Origin: Opitutaceae bacterium
Lineage (GTDB): Bacteria > Verrucomicrobiota > Verrucomicrobiia > Opitutales > Opitutaceae
Reading direction: 5' to 3'
DNA length: 39,423 bases
Assembly (NCBI GenBank): GCA_016711225.1
Contig: JADJTK010000038.1
Coordinates: 1-39,423, forward strand
The position numbers and the translations under genes were made by a program. Shown here piece by piece: positions 25,923 to 35,169 of this stretch. How positions within the stretch are numbered: the stretch's first letter is position 1; each line of letters begins with the position of its first letter. The notes below the pieces were generated by a model. It was not told the origin of the DNA, did no database searches, and saw nothing but the letters and a program-made list of their open reading frames with translations.

Positions 25923-28334
25923 TCACGCCGCGGTGGTGGCCAGGAGCGCCTCGGCGCCGGAGCCCAGCCCGTTGCTGGGCGGCAGGCGGGCGGCATCGTA
26001 GGCTACCAACCCGGATACGTCGATGATCATCGCCACCTTGCCGTCGCCCAGGACCGTGGCCCCGGTGAAGATGTCCACGCGCTGGCCCAGCCAACCGAGC
26101 GATTTGAGCACGGTCTGGTGGTTGCCCAGCACCTCGTCGACGGCGATGCCGATGCGCTTGTCCTCGAGCTCGACAACGACGATGCGCTCGATCTCGGGCG
26201 GCTCCCCGGGGTAATCGAAAAGTTCACGCAGCCGCAGGTACGGCAGCAACTCCCCGCGCAGCGCCACCACATTGCGGCCGTTGGCCGGCAACCGGTTGCC
26301 CTGTTTCTGCTCGATGGTCTCCAGGGCGCAGCTCAGCGGCAGGATGTAGCGATCGTTGGCCACGCGCACCATCAGCCCTTCGATGATCGCCAGGGTCAGC
26401 GGCAGCGAAAGCCGGATCTCGGCCCCTCGGCCGGGCTGGCTGCGCAGCTCCACCGTGCCGCGCAACGCCTCGATGCTGCGTTTGACGACGTCGAGCCCCA
26501 CCCCGCGGCCCGAAACTTCGGAGATTTTGTCGGCCGTAGAGAAACCCGGCAGCATGATGAACTGGTAGATCTCCTGCTCGCTGGGCGTGGCCTCGGGGGC
26601 GAGCAGCCCGCGAGCGATCGCCTTGGTACGGATACGGGCGGCATCGAGCCCGCGGCCGTCGTCGGCCACCACGATCCACACGCGGTCCCCTCGCTGTTCG
26701 GCGCGCAGGGTGAGCGTTGCCGTGCGCGGCTTGCCGGCGCGCTCGCGCTCGTCAGGCGTCTCGCAACCGTGGTCGAGGCAGTTGCGCACCAGGTGCATCA
26801 ACGGATCGGTGAGCTGATCGAGCACGGTCTTGTCCATCTCCGTCTCCGCTCCTTCGATCACCAACTCGACCTCCTTGCCGAGATCGCGCGAGAGGTCGCG
26901 GGTGAGGCGGCGGAATTTGGCGAAGGTCTCCCCGATGGGCATCATGCGCACGCCCAGCACCACGTCGCGCAACTCGAAGGCGAGCCGCTGCAGCCCCTCG
27001 GCGGCGCCCTGCAAGGCGGGCGGCAGGTTCGGCACCAGCGCACAGCCCTCGCTGACCTGGGATTTGAGGATGACCAACTCGCCCACCAGATTGACCAGCC
27101 GGTCGAGTTTGTCGGCGGATACGCGCAGCATCTCGTGCTTGGCGTTGACGGCTGCGGCGGAGACGGGCTGACCACCGGCGCGGCGCGCGGCCGGGGCGGG
27201 CCGGCGCGGCGCCGTGGGCGCAACCGGTGCGGCCCCTCCTGCGACTGCTCCGGGAGCAGGAATCGCCACCACCTCCGCCGAGGCGTCGGCCGGAGTGATC
27301 ACCGGGGCGGCGTCAATGGCAAAGGCAAAGGCGTCGCCGATGCGTTCGCGGCCGGCCTCGGTCTCCAGCCTCAAGCGCCAGCGGCCGGGCTGGGGCTCGT
27401 CACCCGCCGGCGGCGACTCCACGATGTGGTGCTGACCGAGCATGCTAAGCTCGAGGAAGATCGCATCGAGGGCGCCGGGGGCGCTGAGCAGCCCGGGCGT
27501 GGCCTGGAACTCCACCAGCCAGCCCCGCACAGCGGAGGCCGATGGGGCCGCGGGGTCCACCGCGGGTACCGGAGCGGTGGCGACGTCGGTGGTGATCTCC
27601 AGGTCGCAGGCATCGGCCACAAAGAGAAACACATCGCGCACGGTGCTCTCGGACTCGGTCGTCGCCAGAAGGATCTCCCAGCCGAGATAACACTGCTCGG
27701 CATCCAGCTCGGCCAGCGCCGGCAGGGCCTCGCTGAGCGCCCTCACCTCGCAGGGGCCCAGGCCGCGCAAACCATCCAAGAACATGCCGGGGTCCACGCC
27801 CTGCTGGAAGACGCCGGGATGGGGATGGAAGCGGATCGTGTAGCGATGTTCCGGTCGCGCCGGAGGAGCGACAGACACCACAGGGGCGGCGACCACGGCG
27901 ACGGCCGCTCCGGCGGCGCCCTTCTTCTCCACCGCCTTGGCGGCGGGCAGGTGCCGCAACAACGCCTGCAGGTCCGCCTCGGCCGCGGTGAGGACCGCGC
28001 CGGCCTCGGCCGGGGAGGCCTCCAAGTAGCGGGCGATCACGTCGCACAGGCGCAGCGTGAGGTCGAGGATCTCGGAGTTGATCGCCAGGCGGCCCTCACG
28101 AGCGGCATTGAAGACGTCCTCCACATGATGAAGAAAACCCGACAGATCGGTGAAGCCGCTGGTGGCGCCGGAGCCCTTCAGGGTATGCATCGCCCGGAAC
28201 ACCCGGTCGATGGCGGCGGTATTGGCGGGATCGCGTTCGAGCTCGAGGAGGGCGGCCTCCAGCTCGGTGAGCACATCGGCGGCCTCCAGGCGGAAAATCT
28301 CCCGGCTGCGGCGTTGGATTTCGTCAAATTGCAT
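25923..28334 (-). CDS. cheA: Chemotaxis histidine kinase CheA
   Basis: 803 aa, ATG 28334. P1/Hpt: FRAMHTLKGSGATSG, phosphorylated His50. Two tandem P2-like segments (about 163-248: YTIRFHPHPGVFQQGVDP.. LDAEQCYLGWEILLAT; and 270-342: GWLVEFQATPGLLSAPGA) separated by Ala/Pro linkers. P3 from about 400: MLRVSADKLDRLVNLVGELVILKSQ. P4: LMHLVRNCLDHGCE (N box, about 512-524), VADDGRGLD (G1, 556-564), SGRGVGLDVVKRSIEALRG (G2, 608-626). P5/CheW-like 650-785: MVRVANDRYILPLSCALETI, VALRGELLPYLRLREL. All catalytic boxes are intact. It phosphorylates the CheY-like proteins and CheB of the cluster under receptor/CheW control; which regulator is the main target is unknown. Confidence 0.96.
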   Translation of the reverse strand: MQFDEIQRRSREIFRLEAADVLTELEAALLELERDPANTAAIDRVFRAMHTLKGSGATSGFTDLSGFLHHVEDVFNAAREGRLAINSEILDLTLRLCDVIARYLEASPAEAGAVLTAAEADLQALLRHLPAAKAVEKKGAAGAAVAVVAAPVVSVAPPARPEHRYTIRFHPHPGVFQQGVDPGMFLDGLRGLGPCEVRALSEALPALAELDAEQCYLGWEILLATTESESTVRDVFLFVADACDLEITTDVATAPVPAVDPAAPSASAVRGWLVEFQATPGLLSAPGALDAIFLELSMLGQHHIVESPPAGDEPQPGRWRLRLETEAGRERIGDAFAFAIDAAPVITPADASAEVVAIPAPGAVAGGAAPVAPTAPRRPAPAARRAGGQPVSAAAVNAKHEMLRVSADKLDRLVNLVGELVILKSQVSEGCALVPNLPPALQGAAEGLQRLAFELRDVVLGVRMMPIGETFAKFRRLTRDLSRDLGKEVELVIEGAETEMDKTVLDQLTDPLMHLVRNCLDHGCETPDERERAGKPRTATLTLRAEQRGDRVWIVVADDGRGLDAARIRTKAIARGLLAPEATPSEQEIYQFIMLPGFSTADKISEVSGRGVGLDVVKRSIEALRGTVELRSQPGRGAEIRLSLPLTLAIIEGLMVRVANDRYILPLSCALETIEQKQGNRLPANGRNVVALRGELLPYLRLRELFDYPGEPPEIERIVVVELEDKRIGIAVDEVLGNHQTVLKSLGWLGQRVDIFTGATVLGDGKVAMIIDVSGLVAYDAARLPPSNGLGSGAEALLATTAA

Positions 28335-28356
28335 GGCGGGGGTTCCGGTTGGGGGT

Positions 28357-28743
28357 TCAGACGCGCGCGACGGCGGCCTGCGGGCAGACCATCTGCGCGA
28401 CGGCGATCAACCGGGCCGGATCGAAGGGTTTCACCACCCAGCCGGTGGCCCCGGCCTTCTTGCCGGCCACCTTCTTGTCGTCCTGCGACTCGGTGGTGAG
28501 CATCACGATTGGGGTGAACTTGTATTGGGGCAACGCGCGCAGGCGCGTGATCAGGGTGATGCCGTCCATGTTCGGCATGTTCAGGTCGGTGATGATGAAG
28601 TCGGCCTTGCGCTGTTCGGCCAGGCGCAGCCCGGCCACACCGTCCTCGGCCGCGTAGACCTCGTAGCCGGCGCTGCTGAGAATCATCTTCACGGTTTCGC
28701 GGATACTCATCGAGTCATCCACGGTGATCACAATCTTGCTCAT
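28357..28743 (-). CDS. cheY: CheY-like single-domain response regulator
   Basis: 128 aa. ITVDDSMSIRETVK (Asp9, Asp10), phospho-acceptor Asp53 in IITDLNMPNMDGI, VMLTTESQ with Thr, and WVVKPFDP with the conserved Lys. No output domain. It lies 22 bp upstream of cheA and 18 bp after the STAS gene. The closeness to cheA and the canonical surface make it the likelier of the two stand-alone receivers to be the CheA target; motor binding cannot be judged because no flagellar or pilus genes are present. Confidence 0.94.
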   Translation of the reverse strand: MSKIVITVDDSMSIRETVKMILSSAGYEVYAAEDGVAGLRLAEQRKADFIITDLNMPNMDGITLITRLRALPQYKFTPIVMLTTESQDDKKVAGKKAGATGWVVKPFDPARLIAVAQMVCPQAAVARV

Positions 28744-28761
28744 GTTGGGCGGATTGGAATT

Positions 28762-29052
28762 TCAGTTGGCGGCGAAGGCGGCGGTGAGACCCAGGCGCTC
28801 CAGGGCTTCGCCCCAGGCCGGGGCGGCCCCGGGGGCGACCCGCCCGCGGGTGGTGCGCACGGCCGCCAGCAACACCTGCAGCGAGGCCACGTCGATGCGC
28901 ACCAGGGCGGCGGCGTCGATGGTGAAGGCTCGGGGGCGCAGCAGCGCGGTGCGCAGGGCGAACTGCAGCGCGCGCGCCTCCTCCACCGTTAGCTCGCCGT
29001 CGAGCCGCACCGTTGCGGCCGTGTCGGTTGTCTCCACTAAAAATGCGCTCAT
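28762..29052 (-). CDS. STAS-domain protein (anti-sigma-factor-antagonist-like)
   Basis: 96 aa from ATG 29052 (MSAFLVETTDTAATVRLDGELTVEEARALQ); the frame is open upstream but overlaps the kinase gene. RIDVASLQVLLAAVRTTRG is the STAS core, with Ser in the position that is phosphorylated in SpoIIAA-type proteins (D-x-A-S in place of the usual D-S-S-G). The single-domain form points to a phospho-switched partner protein; no SpoIIAB-type kinase is in the window. It sits between a hybrid kinase and cheY in the operon, so it may carry the output of this pathway toward another target (inference). Confidence 0.85.
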   Translation of the reverse strand: MSAFLVETTDTAATVRLDGELTVEEARALQFALRTALLRPRAFTIDAAALVRIDVASLQVLLAAVRTTRGRVAPGAAPAWGEALERLGLTAAFAAN

Positions 29053-29098
29053 GGGAATGGTGTCTCGCGGAAAGTTGTCGTGGGCGGAGCCCTCGCTC

Positions 29099-31583
29099 CT
29101 ATCGGACCGGGGCGGCCGCAGAGGAGGATGAAGGTGCGGGCGTCTCCAATTCTTCAAGATAGCAGGCCATCTCCGCCGCCGAGAGGTCGTGCAGCCGCTG
29201 CAGATCGGGGCCAAAGGTGGCCCAGGCGTCGAACTCGCCGGCGCGGGCGCGGGTGAGCGCGCTGGCGCAGAAGGCCGCCAGCCGGGCCCAGCCCAGCATG
29301 GTGAAGCAGCCCTTGAGGCCATGGGCGGTCTCGGCGAGATGGGCCATGTTGCGGTTGGCACAGGCCTCCCCCAGCTTCGGCCAGGCGGCGGCCAGGTCCC
29401 GCGCCGAGGAGGCCTGAAGTTGCCGCAGCACTTCGGCCACCTGCGTGCCCGGCAGGCCCGGGAAGAGCGCCGCCAACTGGGTGCGATCGACCAACTCGGG
29501 CTCCGCGGTGGACGGGGCGGGCTGGGAGGGCCCTTCCCCGGTCTCTCGGCGGAACAGACGGAGGAAGCAGGTTTCGATGTGCGAGGGCAGGACCGGCTTG
29601 CTCAGGTAGTCGTCCATGCCGGCAGCGAGACATTTCTCGCGATCGCCGCTCTGGGTGTTGGCGGTGAGTGCGACCAGTTTGGGGCGCTGGGCCGGATCGG
29701 GGAGGCGGCGCACGATCTCGCGCGCCGCAGCCAGCCCGTTCATCACGGGCATCTCCACGTCGAGGACCACGAGATCGAAAGGCTGCAACTGCAGGGCCTC
29801 GACGGCCTCGGCCCCGTTGGTGACCAGGGTCGCCTTGTAACCGAGATGTTGAAACAGGCGGCGAAGCATCTCGCGGTTGGTCGGGATGTCGTCGGCCGCC
29901 AGCAGGCGCAGGGGGAGTCGCTCGCCCAATTTCAGGGCCGCGGAATCGCCCCCATCCGGCCGGGCCGGAGCGATCAGGCCGGCCACCGTGCGGGCCAGCG
30001 CGGTGAGGTCCACCGGCATCATCACACTGGCGGAGCGGGCTGCGGGCGGGGTAGGCCAGCGATGGTCCGGGCTGGCCAGCCAAACTACGGATACAACATG
30101 GCCCGGGATCCGGCTCTGCAGGTGCCGCCCCAGCATGGCCCCCAGGTTGCGCGCCAGCGCCGCCTCCACAATGGCCAGGGCGAACGGCTCGCTCTCGTCG
30201 GACACGACGAGCGGGTGCCCGGGCCCGCCCCAGACGGTGACCTGCATGCCCCAGGCGGAGAGGGTATCGGCCAACAGCCTGCGGGTGGCCGGGGCGCTGC
30301 ACACGACCAGGGCCCGGCGTCCGGCCGCCGCCGCCGGGGCGACCTCGGCCAGCGCCAAGCCGCTCTCGGACTCGCCCAGCTCCACGGTGCAACGGAAGAC
30401 CGTCCCCTTGCCCACCCGACTGCGCACCGCGATGTCGCCACCCATCAACAGGGCGAAGGAACGGGCGATCGATAGCCCCAGGCCGGTGCCATGATGGCTG
30501 CGGGTGGAGCCGAACTCGGCACGGGCAAACGATTGGAAAAGCCGGGGCAGGTCGGCGGCGGAGATGCCCGGGCCGGTGTCGGCCACGGTGAAGGCGAGTT
30601 GCCAGCGCCCGGCCCGGCGACGCGCCGCCACGCCCAGATGCACGACGCCGCTCTGGGTGAACGCCACCGCGTTGCCCAGCAGATTGAGCAGCACCTGCTG
30701 CAGGCGTCGCGGATCGCCAACGACATGGGCGGGCACGTCGGCGCGCACCCGGTAGGTGAGAGTCAGCGACTTGGCGCGGGCGGCGGTGCCGACGCTGCGC
30801 AGCGCCTGGGTGACCAGGCCAAGCAGGTCGAAGGGGCGCGGTTCCAGGCCCACCTTGCCGGCCTGCAATCCGGAGAAATCGAGCAGCTCCTCGATGATGC
30901 CCAGCAGGTTCTGGCCGCTGTCGAGAATGAGGGTGGCCGCGTGCACCTCGTCGGCGGCGCTGGCCTGTTCCACCAGCGTGGCGGCTAGGCCGTTGATGAC
31001 GTTGAGCGGGGTACGCAGTTCGTGGCCCATGCTCGCAAGGAAGGCGCTCTTGGCCCGGTTGGCGGCCTCGGCAGCGTAGGCCAGGGCGGCGGAGTTCTGG
31101 ACGGCCTGCTCCAGCTGGGCGTTGGACGCCTCCAACTCGGCCTGGGGAGGCGCTGAGGGCCGACTGCTGGCGATTGCGCTCGGTAAGGTCGTGCAGGAAG
31201 CAGAAGACCAGCGGGCTGATCGTGGCCTCGCGGCTGGCACTCACCTCGATGGCGTGCACCTTGCCGTCCTTGCTGCGCACATGGCAGAGGCACTGCGCCG
31301 CGCCGCCCGCGGCGATCTTCTCCCGCAGCCGGGCGAAGGCCACCCCCTCCCCCGGCGGGTGGAGCTGGTCGACGACCATTCCCAGAAGCTCTTCGCGGGA
31401 GTAGCCGGTGAGCCGGCAGCTGGCTTCATTGGTCTCTCGGATACAACCGTCGGTCCCGACCACCAGCAGGCCGTCGGGGGAATGGCGCAACAGCGCCACC
31501 AGCTCGCGTTCCCGATCCCCCAGGACGGACGGAGCGGCGGCGGCGGGCGGTGAATCGATACTGGGTTGAACTTGCGTATTCAT
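29099..31583 (-). pseudogene. PAS-hybrid histidine kinase with Hpt, split by a frameshift
   Basis: Frame A (ATG 31583) encodes a PAS domain: LLRHSPDGLLVVGTDGCIRETNEASCRLTGYSREELLG.. through FLHDLTERNRQQSALSAS. Frame B (open from about 31240 to 29099) continues QAELEASNAQLEQAV, HisKA with FLASMGHELRTPLN (His near 31023), HATPase (DTGPGI, GTGLGLSIARS), a degenerate receiver without the Asp (ALVVCSAPATRRLLADTLSAWG), a true receiver (LAADDIPTNREM, VVLDVEMPVMNGLA, DYLSKPV) and Hpt with AETAHGLKGCF. The break is at the G4 run 31144-31147; removing one base gives S-A-S-Q-A-E-L. Placement in the che operon makes it a second phosphate entry point beside CheA. Confidence 0.82.
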
Positions 31584-31610
31584 GACTGCGGAGAACGCGG
31601 GGGGGCGGAT

Positions 31611-33602
31611 TTAGAAGAGTTCGATGCCGGGCCCGAGGTCGGGCTTGGGCGGAGCGGGCGGTTCGGCCGCAGGGGCGTCGCCGGCCGCCGGGGCCGGGGT
31701 CGGTGCTGGGGCGGCGGGCTCCGCCATCGCCGCCGCGGCGGGAGCCGGCTCGGCCTCCACGGGGAAGCCGAACATATCCTCGGCGGCGGAGAGCGGAGCA
31801 GCGACCGTGGCGGCTGCACCGAGGGCGGCCGAATGGGCCCGCCGCTCCTCCTCCATCGTGTAACGCTCGCGGTGGGATGCGAGTTTTGCGGCGGCGGCCG
31901 GCTCGAGGGCCGCGGCAGCGTGCGCCGCGGTGAGCCGCTGCAGGCGTTCGCAAAGCGCCTCGGCGGGGGAGAAACACGAGTCGATAAGCTCCGGGAAACA
32001 CAGCCGCTGCAGCAACGCCTTGGTTTCGCCAAAGAGCTTCGCGAAATCCCGACTGGCCTGCGCAGCATCGGCCTGCATCTGCACGCCGAGCTGATCCAAC
32101 TGGGCCCCGATCTTCACCGCCCCCTTTTCAAGCGTCACCTTCTCCTGGCCGACGATCTGCAAAAACGAGCCGGCCTGTCCGGATATTCCCTGCAGCGAGT
32201 TGAGCACTTGGTCGAGCTGCCCGGAGAGTGTAGCCGTGATCTCGGCGATCTGGCCCGACACCCGGCTGCACTCCTCGGAAAGCTTGTTGAGCGCCTCGGC
32301 CGAAGTCATGCGGGCAGCGGCCACCTGGGCGTTGAGCGCCACCAGCTTCACGTCGAACTCCTGGCGGGCGATCTCGTGGGAGAACAGCTTGACCACTTCC
32401 TCGATGCGGGTGACCGAGTGCGAGACCTTCGAATTGGTAACCTGCCCCTGGTTGGCCACCGTCGCCCGTTCCGTGATCTGCTCGCGGTACAGATCGGCCA
32501 GGCGGCAGTCGCGAAAAGTGGCGGTGACGGAGGTCTCCATCGCGGTGAAGGCGGCGAGCAGGCCCTCGCCGTGCTGGAGCAGTTGCGCCATGCCGTCGGT
32601 GACCTCGCGGCCGGCCTGCTCGATCTCCGTGCGGGCCAGCCCGAGCTGGGAGCGTTGGATCTTGGCGGCCTGGTGTACGAAGGCGGCATCGGCCGGGCGG
32701 CCGGCCCCTACGCCGGCGATGTAGCCACTAATGTCGTCAAAGCCCACCGCGATATGCTCGAGCTTCTGGCGCACGATATCTTGGTGCTGCAACGCCATGA
32801 TCATGCCCAGGGTGATCGGGCCGGTCTGCGCCAGCTGCTCCTCGATGCCGCGATTCTGCTCGGCGCAGGGCTCGAGGGCGATACGCACCTTCTCCAGCTC
32901 GCCGAAAATGGTATCCACGCTCTTGTGCGCCCGCTGGTGCAACGTCTCCTCCAGGTGCCGCAGTTCGCCGCGCTCAGCGCCGGCCTCCTGCACGATCGCC
33001 TCGATCCGGCCGAAGGCCGTGACCGAGCTGGCCATGATCTTCTGGGCGATCTCGGCGATGCTGGCCGCCACGTTCACAAAGACGCTCTGGTGCTCGGGCT
33101 CCAGGCGCACCGCCTCCATGCGGATGTTCAAGGTGAGGATGCGCAGCATCATGTCGCAGCGCTCAAAATGCCCCCGGGCCACACAGGCCTGGAGCAGCTC
33201 CTGTTCGACAGTCTGCATCTGCTCCTGCTCGGAGACGGAGATGCCGATGCTGGCATGCACTAGGTCCACGGAGCTCTTATAGAGGGCGTAGGCGGCCGAG
33301 AGGGCCCGCTCCTCGTCGCGGTCCTGCACCACTGCACTGAGCTGCCCGGCCTGCCGGCGCACCTCGCCCAGTTCGTTGGTGAAACGTCCCAGCTCCTGCG
33401 CGAGCTCGGTGAACTCGCGGTCGGAGTCGCCGCCAAAGCGCATCAGCTCGGAACGGCAACGCCGTAACTCGGCCTGCAGCGCGGCCGCCTCGGAGGAGGC
33501 TGAAGCCGGTTTGGCCAAACGCGTACCGGCGCGCCACTGCGCCCATCGCCGTTGCAGGGGCGCCGTCCAGCTTTCCGGTTGGTACTGGGGCAAACGCAGC
33601 AT
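31611..33602 (-). CDS. Soluble double-tip MCP-like protein with CheZ-like D-x3-Q motif
   Basis: 663 aa, no membrane helix, almost all alpha-helical/coiled coil. Two segments look like the MCP signalling tip: 154-190 (RILTLNIRMEAVRLEPEHQS then FVNVAASIAEIAQKI; compare LLALNAAIEAARAGE..FAVVADEVRKLAERS) and 418-452 (VKLVALNAQVAAARMTSAEA then LSEECSRVSGQI). Between them, 270-287 read ALQHQDIVRQKLEHIAVG: D275-x3-Q279 has the spacing of the CheZ catalytic Asp/Gln (QDLTGQ). Residues 595-655 are an Ala/Pro-rich tail ending PDLGPGIELF. Similar helical proteins with an 'LQFHDITRQQ' motif occur in other bacterial che clusters, without known function as far as I recall. The stop is 27 bp before the hybrid-kinase ATG; the start is 5 bp after the upstream regulator. 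Proposed role: cytosolic scaffold and/or CheY phosphatase (inference). Confidence 0.75.
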   Translation of the reverse strand: MLRLPQYQPESWTAPLQRRWAQWRAGTRLAKPASASSEAAALQAELRRCRSELMRFGGDSDREFTELAQELGRFTNELGEVRRQAGQLSAVVQDRDEERALSAAYALYKSSVDLVHASIGISVSEQEQMQTVEQELLQACVARGHFERCDMMLRILTLNIRMEAVRLEPEHQSVFVNVAASIAEIAQKIMASSVTAFGRIEAIVQEAGAERGELRHLEETLHQRAHKSVDTIFGELEKVRIALEPCAEQNRGIEEQLAQTGPITLGMIMALQHQDIVRQKLEHIAVGFDDISGYIAGVGAGRPADAAFVHQAAKIQRSQLGLARTEIEQAGREVTDGMAQLLQHGEGLLAAFTAMETSVTATFRDCRLADLYREQITERATVANQGQVTNSKVSHSVTRIEEVVKLFSHEIARQEFDVKLVALNAQVAAARMTSAEALNKLSEECSRVSGQIAEITATLSGQLDQVLNSLQGISGQAGSFLQIVGQEKVTLEKGAVKIGAQLDQLGVQMQADAAQASRDFAKLFGETKALLQRLCFPELIDSCFSPAEALCERLQRLTAAHAAAALEPAAAAKLASHRERYTMEEERRAHSAALGAAATVAAPLSAAEDMFGFPVEAEPAPAAAAMAEPAAPAPTPAPAAGDAPAAEPPAPPKPDLGPGIELF

Positions 33603-33607
33603 GGGAA

Positions 33608-34096
33608 TCAGGCCGCCGCGCCGGGTACGCCCTCCGTGCCCAGCAGGGCGCGCACCTGGGCAATGAGAGTGTCGGGCATCACCGGCTTGAGCAGGAAGCG
33701 CAGGTTGCGCGCCTCACGACCGAACTGCTCCTCGGATTGTTTGGCCTCGGAGGTGATGGCTAGAATCGGCAGGGTGGAATACTCCGCCTGTGCCCTGAGG
33801 TGCCGGATGAGCTCGGCCCCGCTCATGTTGGGCATCACCATGTCGAGCAGCACCAGGTCGACCTGCTGCTGGCGAAGGGCGGCCAGCGCCTCCTTGCCGT
33901 CGCTGGCGGGCACGCAGCGATACCCCTTCTGCGAGAGAAACATCGAATGGTAGAGGCGGACGATCTCGTAGTCGTCCACGACAAGGATGGTTTTCATTTT
34001 CGTTTTCTTCTGGGAACTCCGCGCCCGACGCGCAGGACTGGCCAGCCCACGGGAGGGCCGGCCGGCTTTGGGTTGTTTGGAAAGTCGAGTACTCAT
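33608..34096 (-). CDS. CheY-like response regulator with basic N-terminal tail
   Basis: 162 aa from ATG 34096, chosen because its ATGA overlaps the cheB stop (TGA 34095-34093), the usual mark of coupled translation. Residues 1-33 (STRLSKQPKAGRPSRG.. SSQKKTK) are very basic. The receiver starts at Met34 (MKTILVVDDYEIVRLYH): Asp41/Asp42, phospho-acceptor Asp85 in VLLDMVMPNMSGAE, TSEAKQ, and FLLKPVMP with Lys. If the internal Met34 were used, the product would be a plain 129-aa CheY. A second receiver besides the cheY next to cheA suggests a phosphate sink or an adaptation role (inference). Confidence 0.85.
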   Translation of the reverse strand: MSTRLSKQPKAGRPSRGLASPARRARSSQKKTKMKTILVVDDYEIVRLYHSMFLSQKGYRCVPASDGKEALAALRQQQVDLVLLDMVMPNMSGAELIRHLRAQAEYSTLPILAITSEAKQSEEQFGREARNLRFLLKPVMPDTLIAQVRALLGTEGVPGAAA

Positions 34097-35157
34097 CGGC
34101 CGCGAAGCAGTGCGGTTGAGATCAGTTCTAGGGAACATACCCTTACCGCCCCGCCGCGCTTGATCGCTTCCTTGGGCATGCCGAAGACCACCGAGGAGTC
34201 CTCGTCCTGCGCCACGGTAAAGGCGCCGGCATCGCGCAACTCCTTGAGGCCGAGCGCGCCGTCGTCGCCCATTCCGGTGAGGATCGCGGCCGAAGCATTG
34301 GGTCCGGCGTAGCGCGCCGCCGAGCGAAAGAGCACATCCACTGAGGGCCGATGCCGGCTTACCAACGGTCCGTCGCGCACTTCCACGGCGTAACCGGTGC
34401 CTTGTCGCTTGATCAAGGTGTGACGACCGCCCGGGGCGATGAGCACCTGGCCAGGAATCACCAGATCACCGTCGGCGGCCTCCTTCACCTTCAGCCGGCA
34501 AAAGGCGTCAAGGCTGCTCGCAAAGGAGCGGGTGAAACCCTCCGGCATGTGCTGCACCACCACGATCCCGGGACACTCCGCAGGCAACGCCTCCAGCACC
34601 AACCCCACCGCCTCGGTGCCACCGGTGGAGGCACCGATGACGATCAGCCGGTCGGTGCCCACCCGCGCGGCGGCGGACGGCCCCGCCTTGGCCAACATGG
34701 CATCGGCAGTGAGCTTGCGCTGGGCCGGGGGCCGCGGGGCCAGACGGTCGGCCCGCACCCCGGCGGCGGCCTTCACCGCATCGCAAATCATGATCTGCGA
34801 TTCGGCCAGAAACGTCTCCGTCCCTAGGCGCGGCTTGGTGATGATGTCCACCGCCCCGTATTCGAACACTCGCGCAGTCACATCCGACCCCTCGGTGGTG
34901 TGGCTGGAGCACACGACCACGGGGATCGGGTGCTGGGCCATAATCTTCTTGAGGAAGGTCAGCCCGTCCATGCGCGGCATTTCGATGTCGAGCGTGATCA
35001 CATCAGGGGTGGTGGTCCGCATGAGCGCGACGGCCTCGTAGGGGTCGGCCGCCGCGCCGATCACCTCGATGTCGGGATCGGCGCCGAGCACGGCGGTCAT
35101 CGCCTGTCGCACGACCGGCGAGTCGTCCACCACCAGCACTTTGATTGGATTGCTCAT
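34093..35157 (-). CDS. cheB: Chemotaxis protein-glutamate methylesterase/deamidase CheB
   Basis: 354 aa. Receiver domain: VLVVDDSPVVRQAM, phospho-acceptor Asp57 in VITLDIEMPRMDGLTFL. Then a basic linker and the C-terminal esterase with catalytic Ser177 (IGASTGGTEA), His203 (VVQHMPEGFT) and Asp299 (LTGMGDDGALG). It removes methyl groups from receptor glutamates and deamidates glutamines; phosphorylation by CheA activates it. The ATG at 35157 is 12 bp after the cheD stop, and its stop overlaps the next gene start. Together with CheR, CheD and a receptor carrying the NFERY tail, the adaptation system is complete. Confidence 0.97.
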   Translation of the reverse strand: MSNPIKVLVVDDSPVVRQAMTAVLGADPDIEVIGAAADPYEAVALMRTTTPDVITLDIEMPRMDGLTFLKKIMAQHPIPVVVCSSHTTEGSDVTARVFEYGAVDIITKPRLGTETFLAESQIMICDAVKAAAGVRADRLAPRPPAQRKLTADAMLAKAGPSAAARVGTDRLIVIGASTGGTEAVGLVLEALPAECPGIVVVQHMPEGFTRSFASSLDAFCRLKVKEAADGDLVIPGQVLIAPGGRHTLIKRQGTGYAVEVRDGPLVSRHRPSVDVLFRSAARYAGPNASAAILTGMGDDGALGLKELRDAGAFTVAQDEDSSVVFGMPKEAIKRGGAVRVCSLELISTALLRGR

Positions 35158-35169
35158 GATAAATCGGGT

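Noticed and set aside
26118..28499. 793-codon plus-strand ORF opposite cheA
   Set aside because: Antisense shadow; CheA on the minus strand has every catalytic box.
31566..33263. 565-codon plus-strand ORF opposite the double-tip protein
   Set aside because: Antisense shadow with Leu/Gly/Arg-rich sequence; the minus-strand frame carries the MCP-like motifs and fits the operon spacing.
31611..33602. Ordinary soluble MCP
   Set aside because: Both tip segments are degenerate, the canonical 'E..Q/T-N-x-L-A-L-N' tip with its methylation helices is not complete, and a D-x3-Q motif lies between them.
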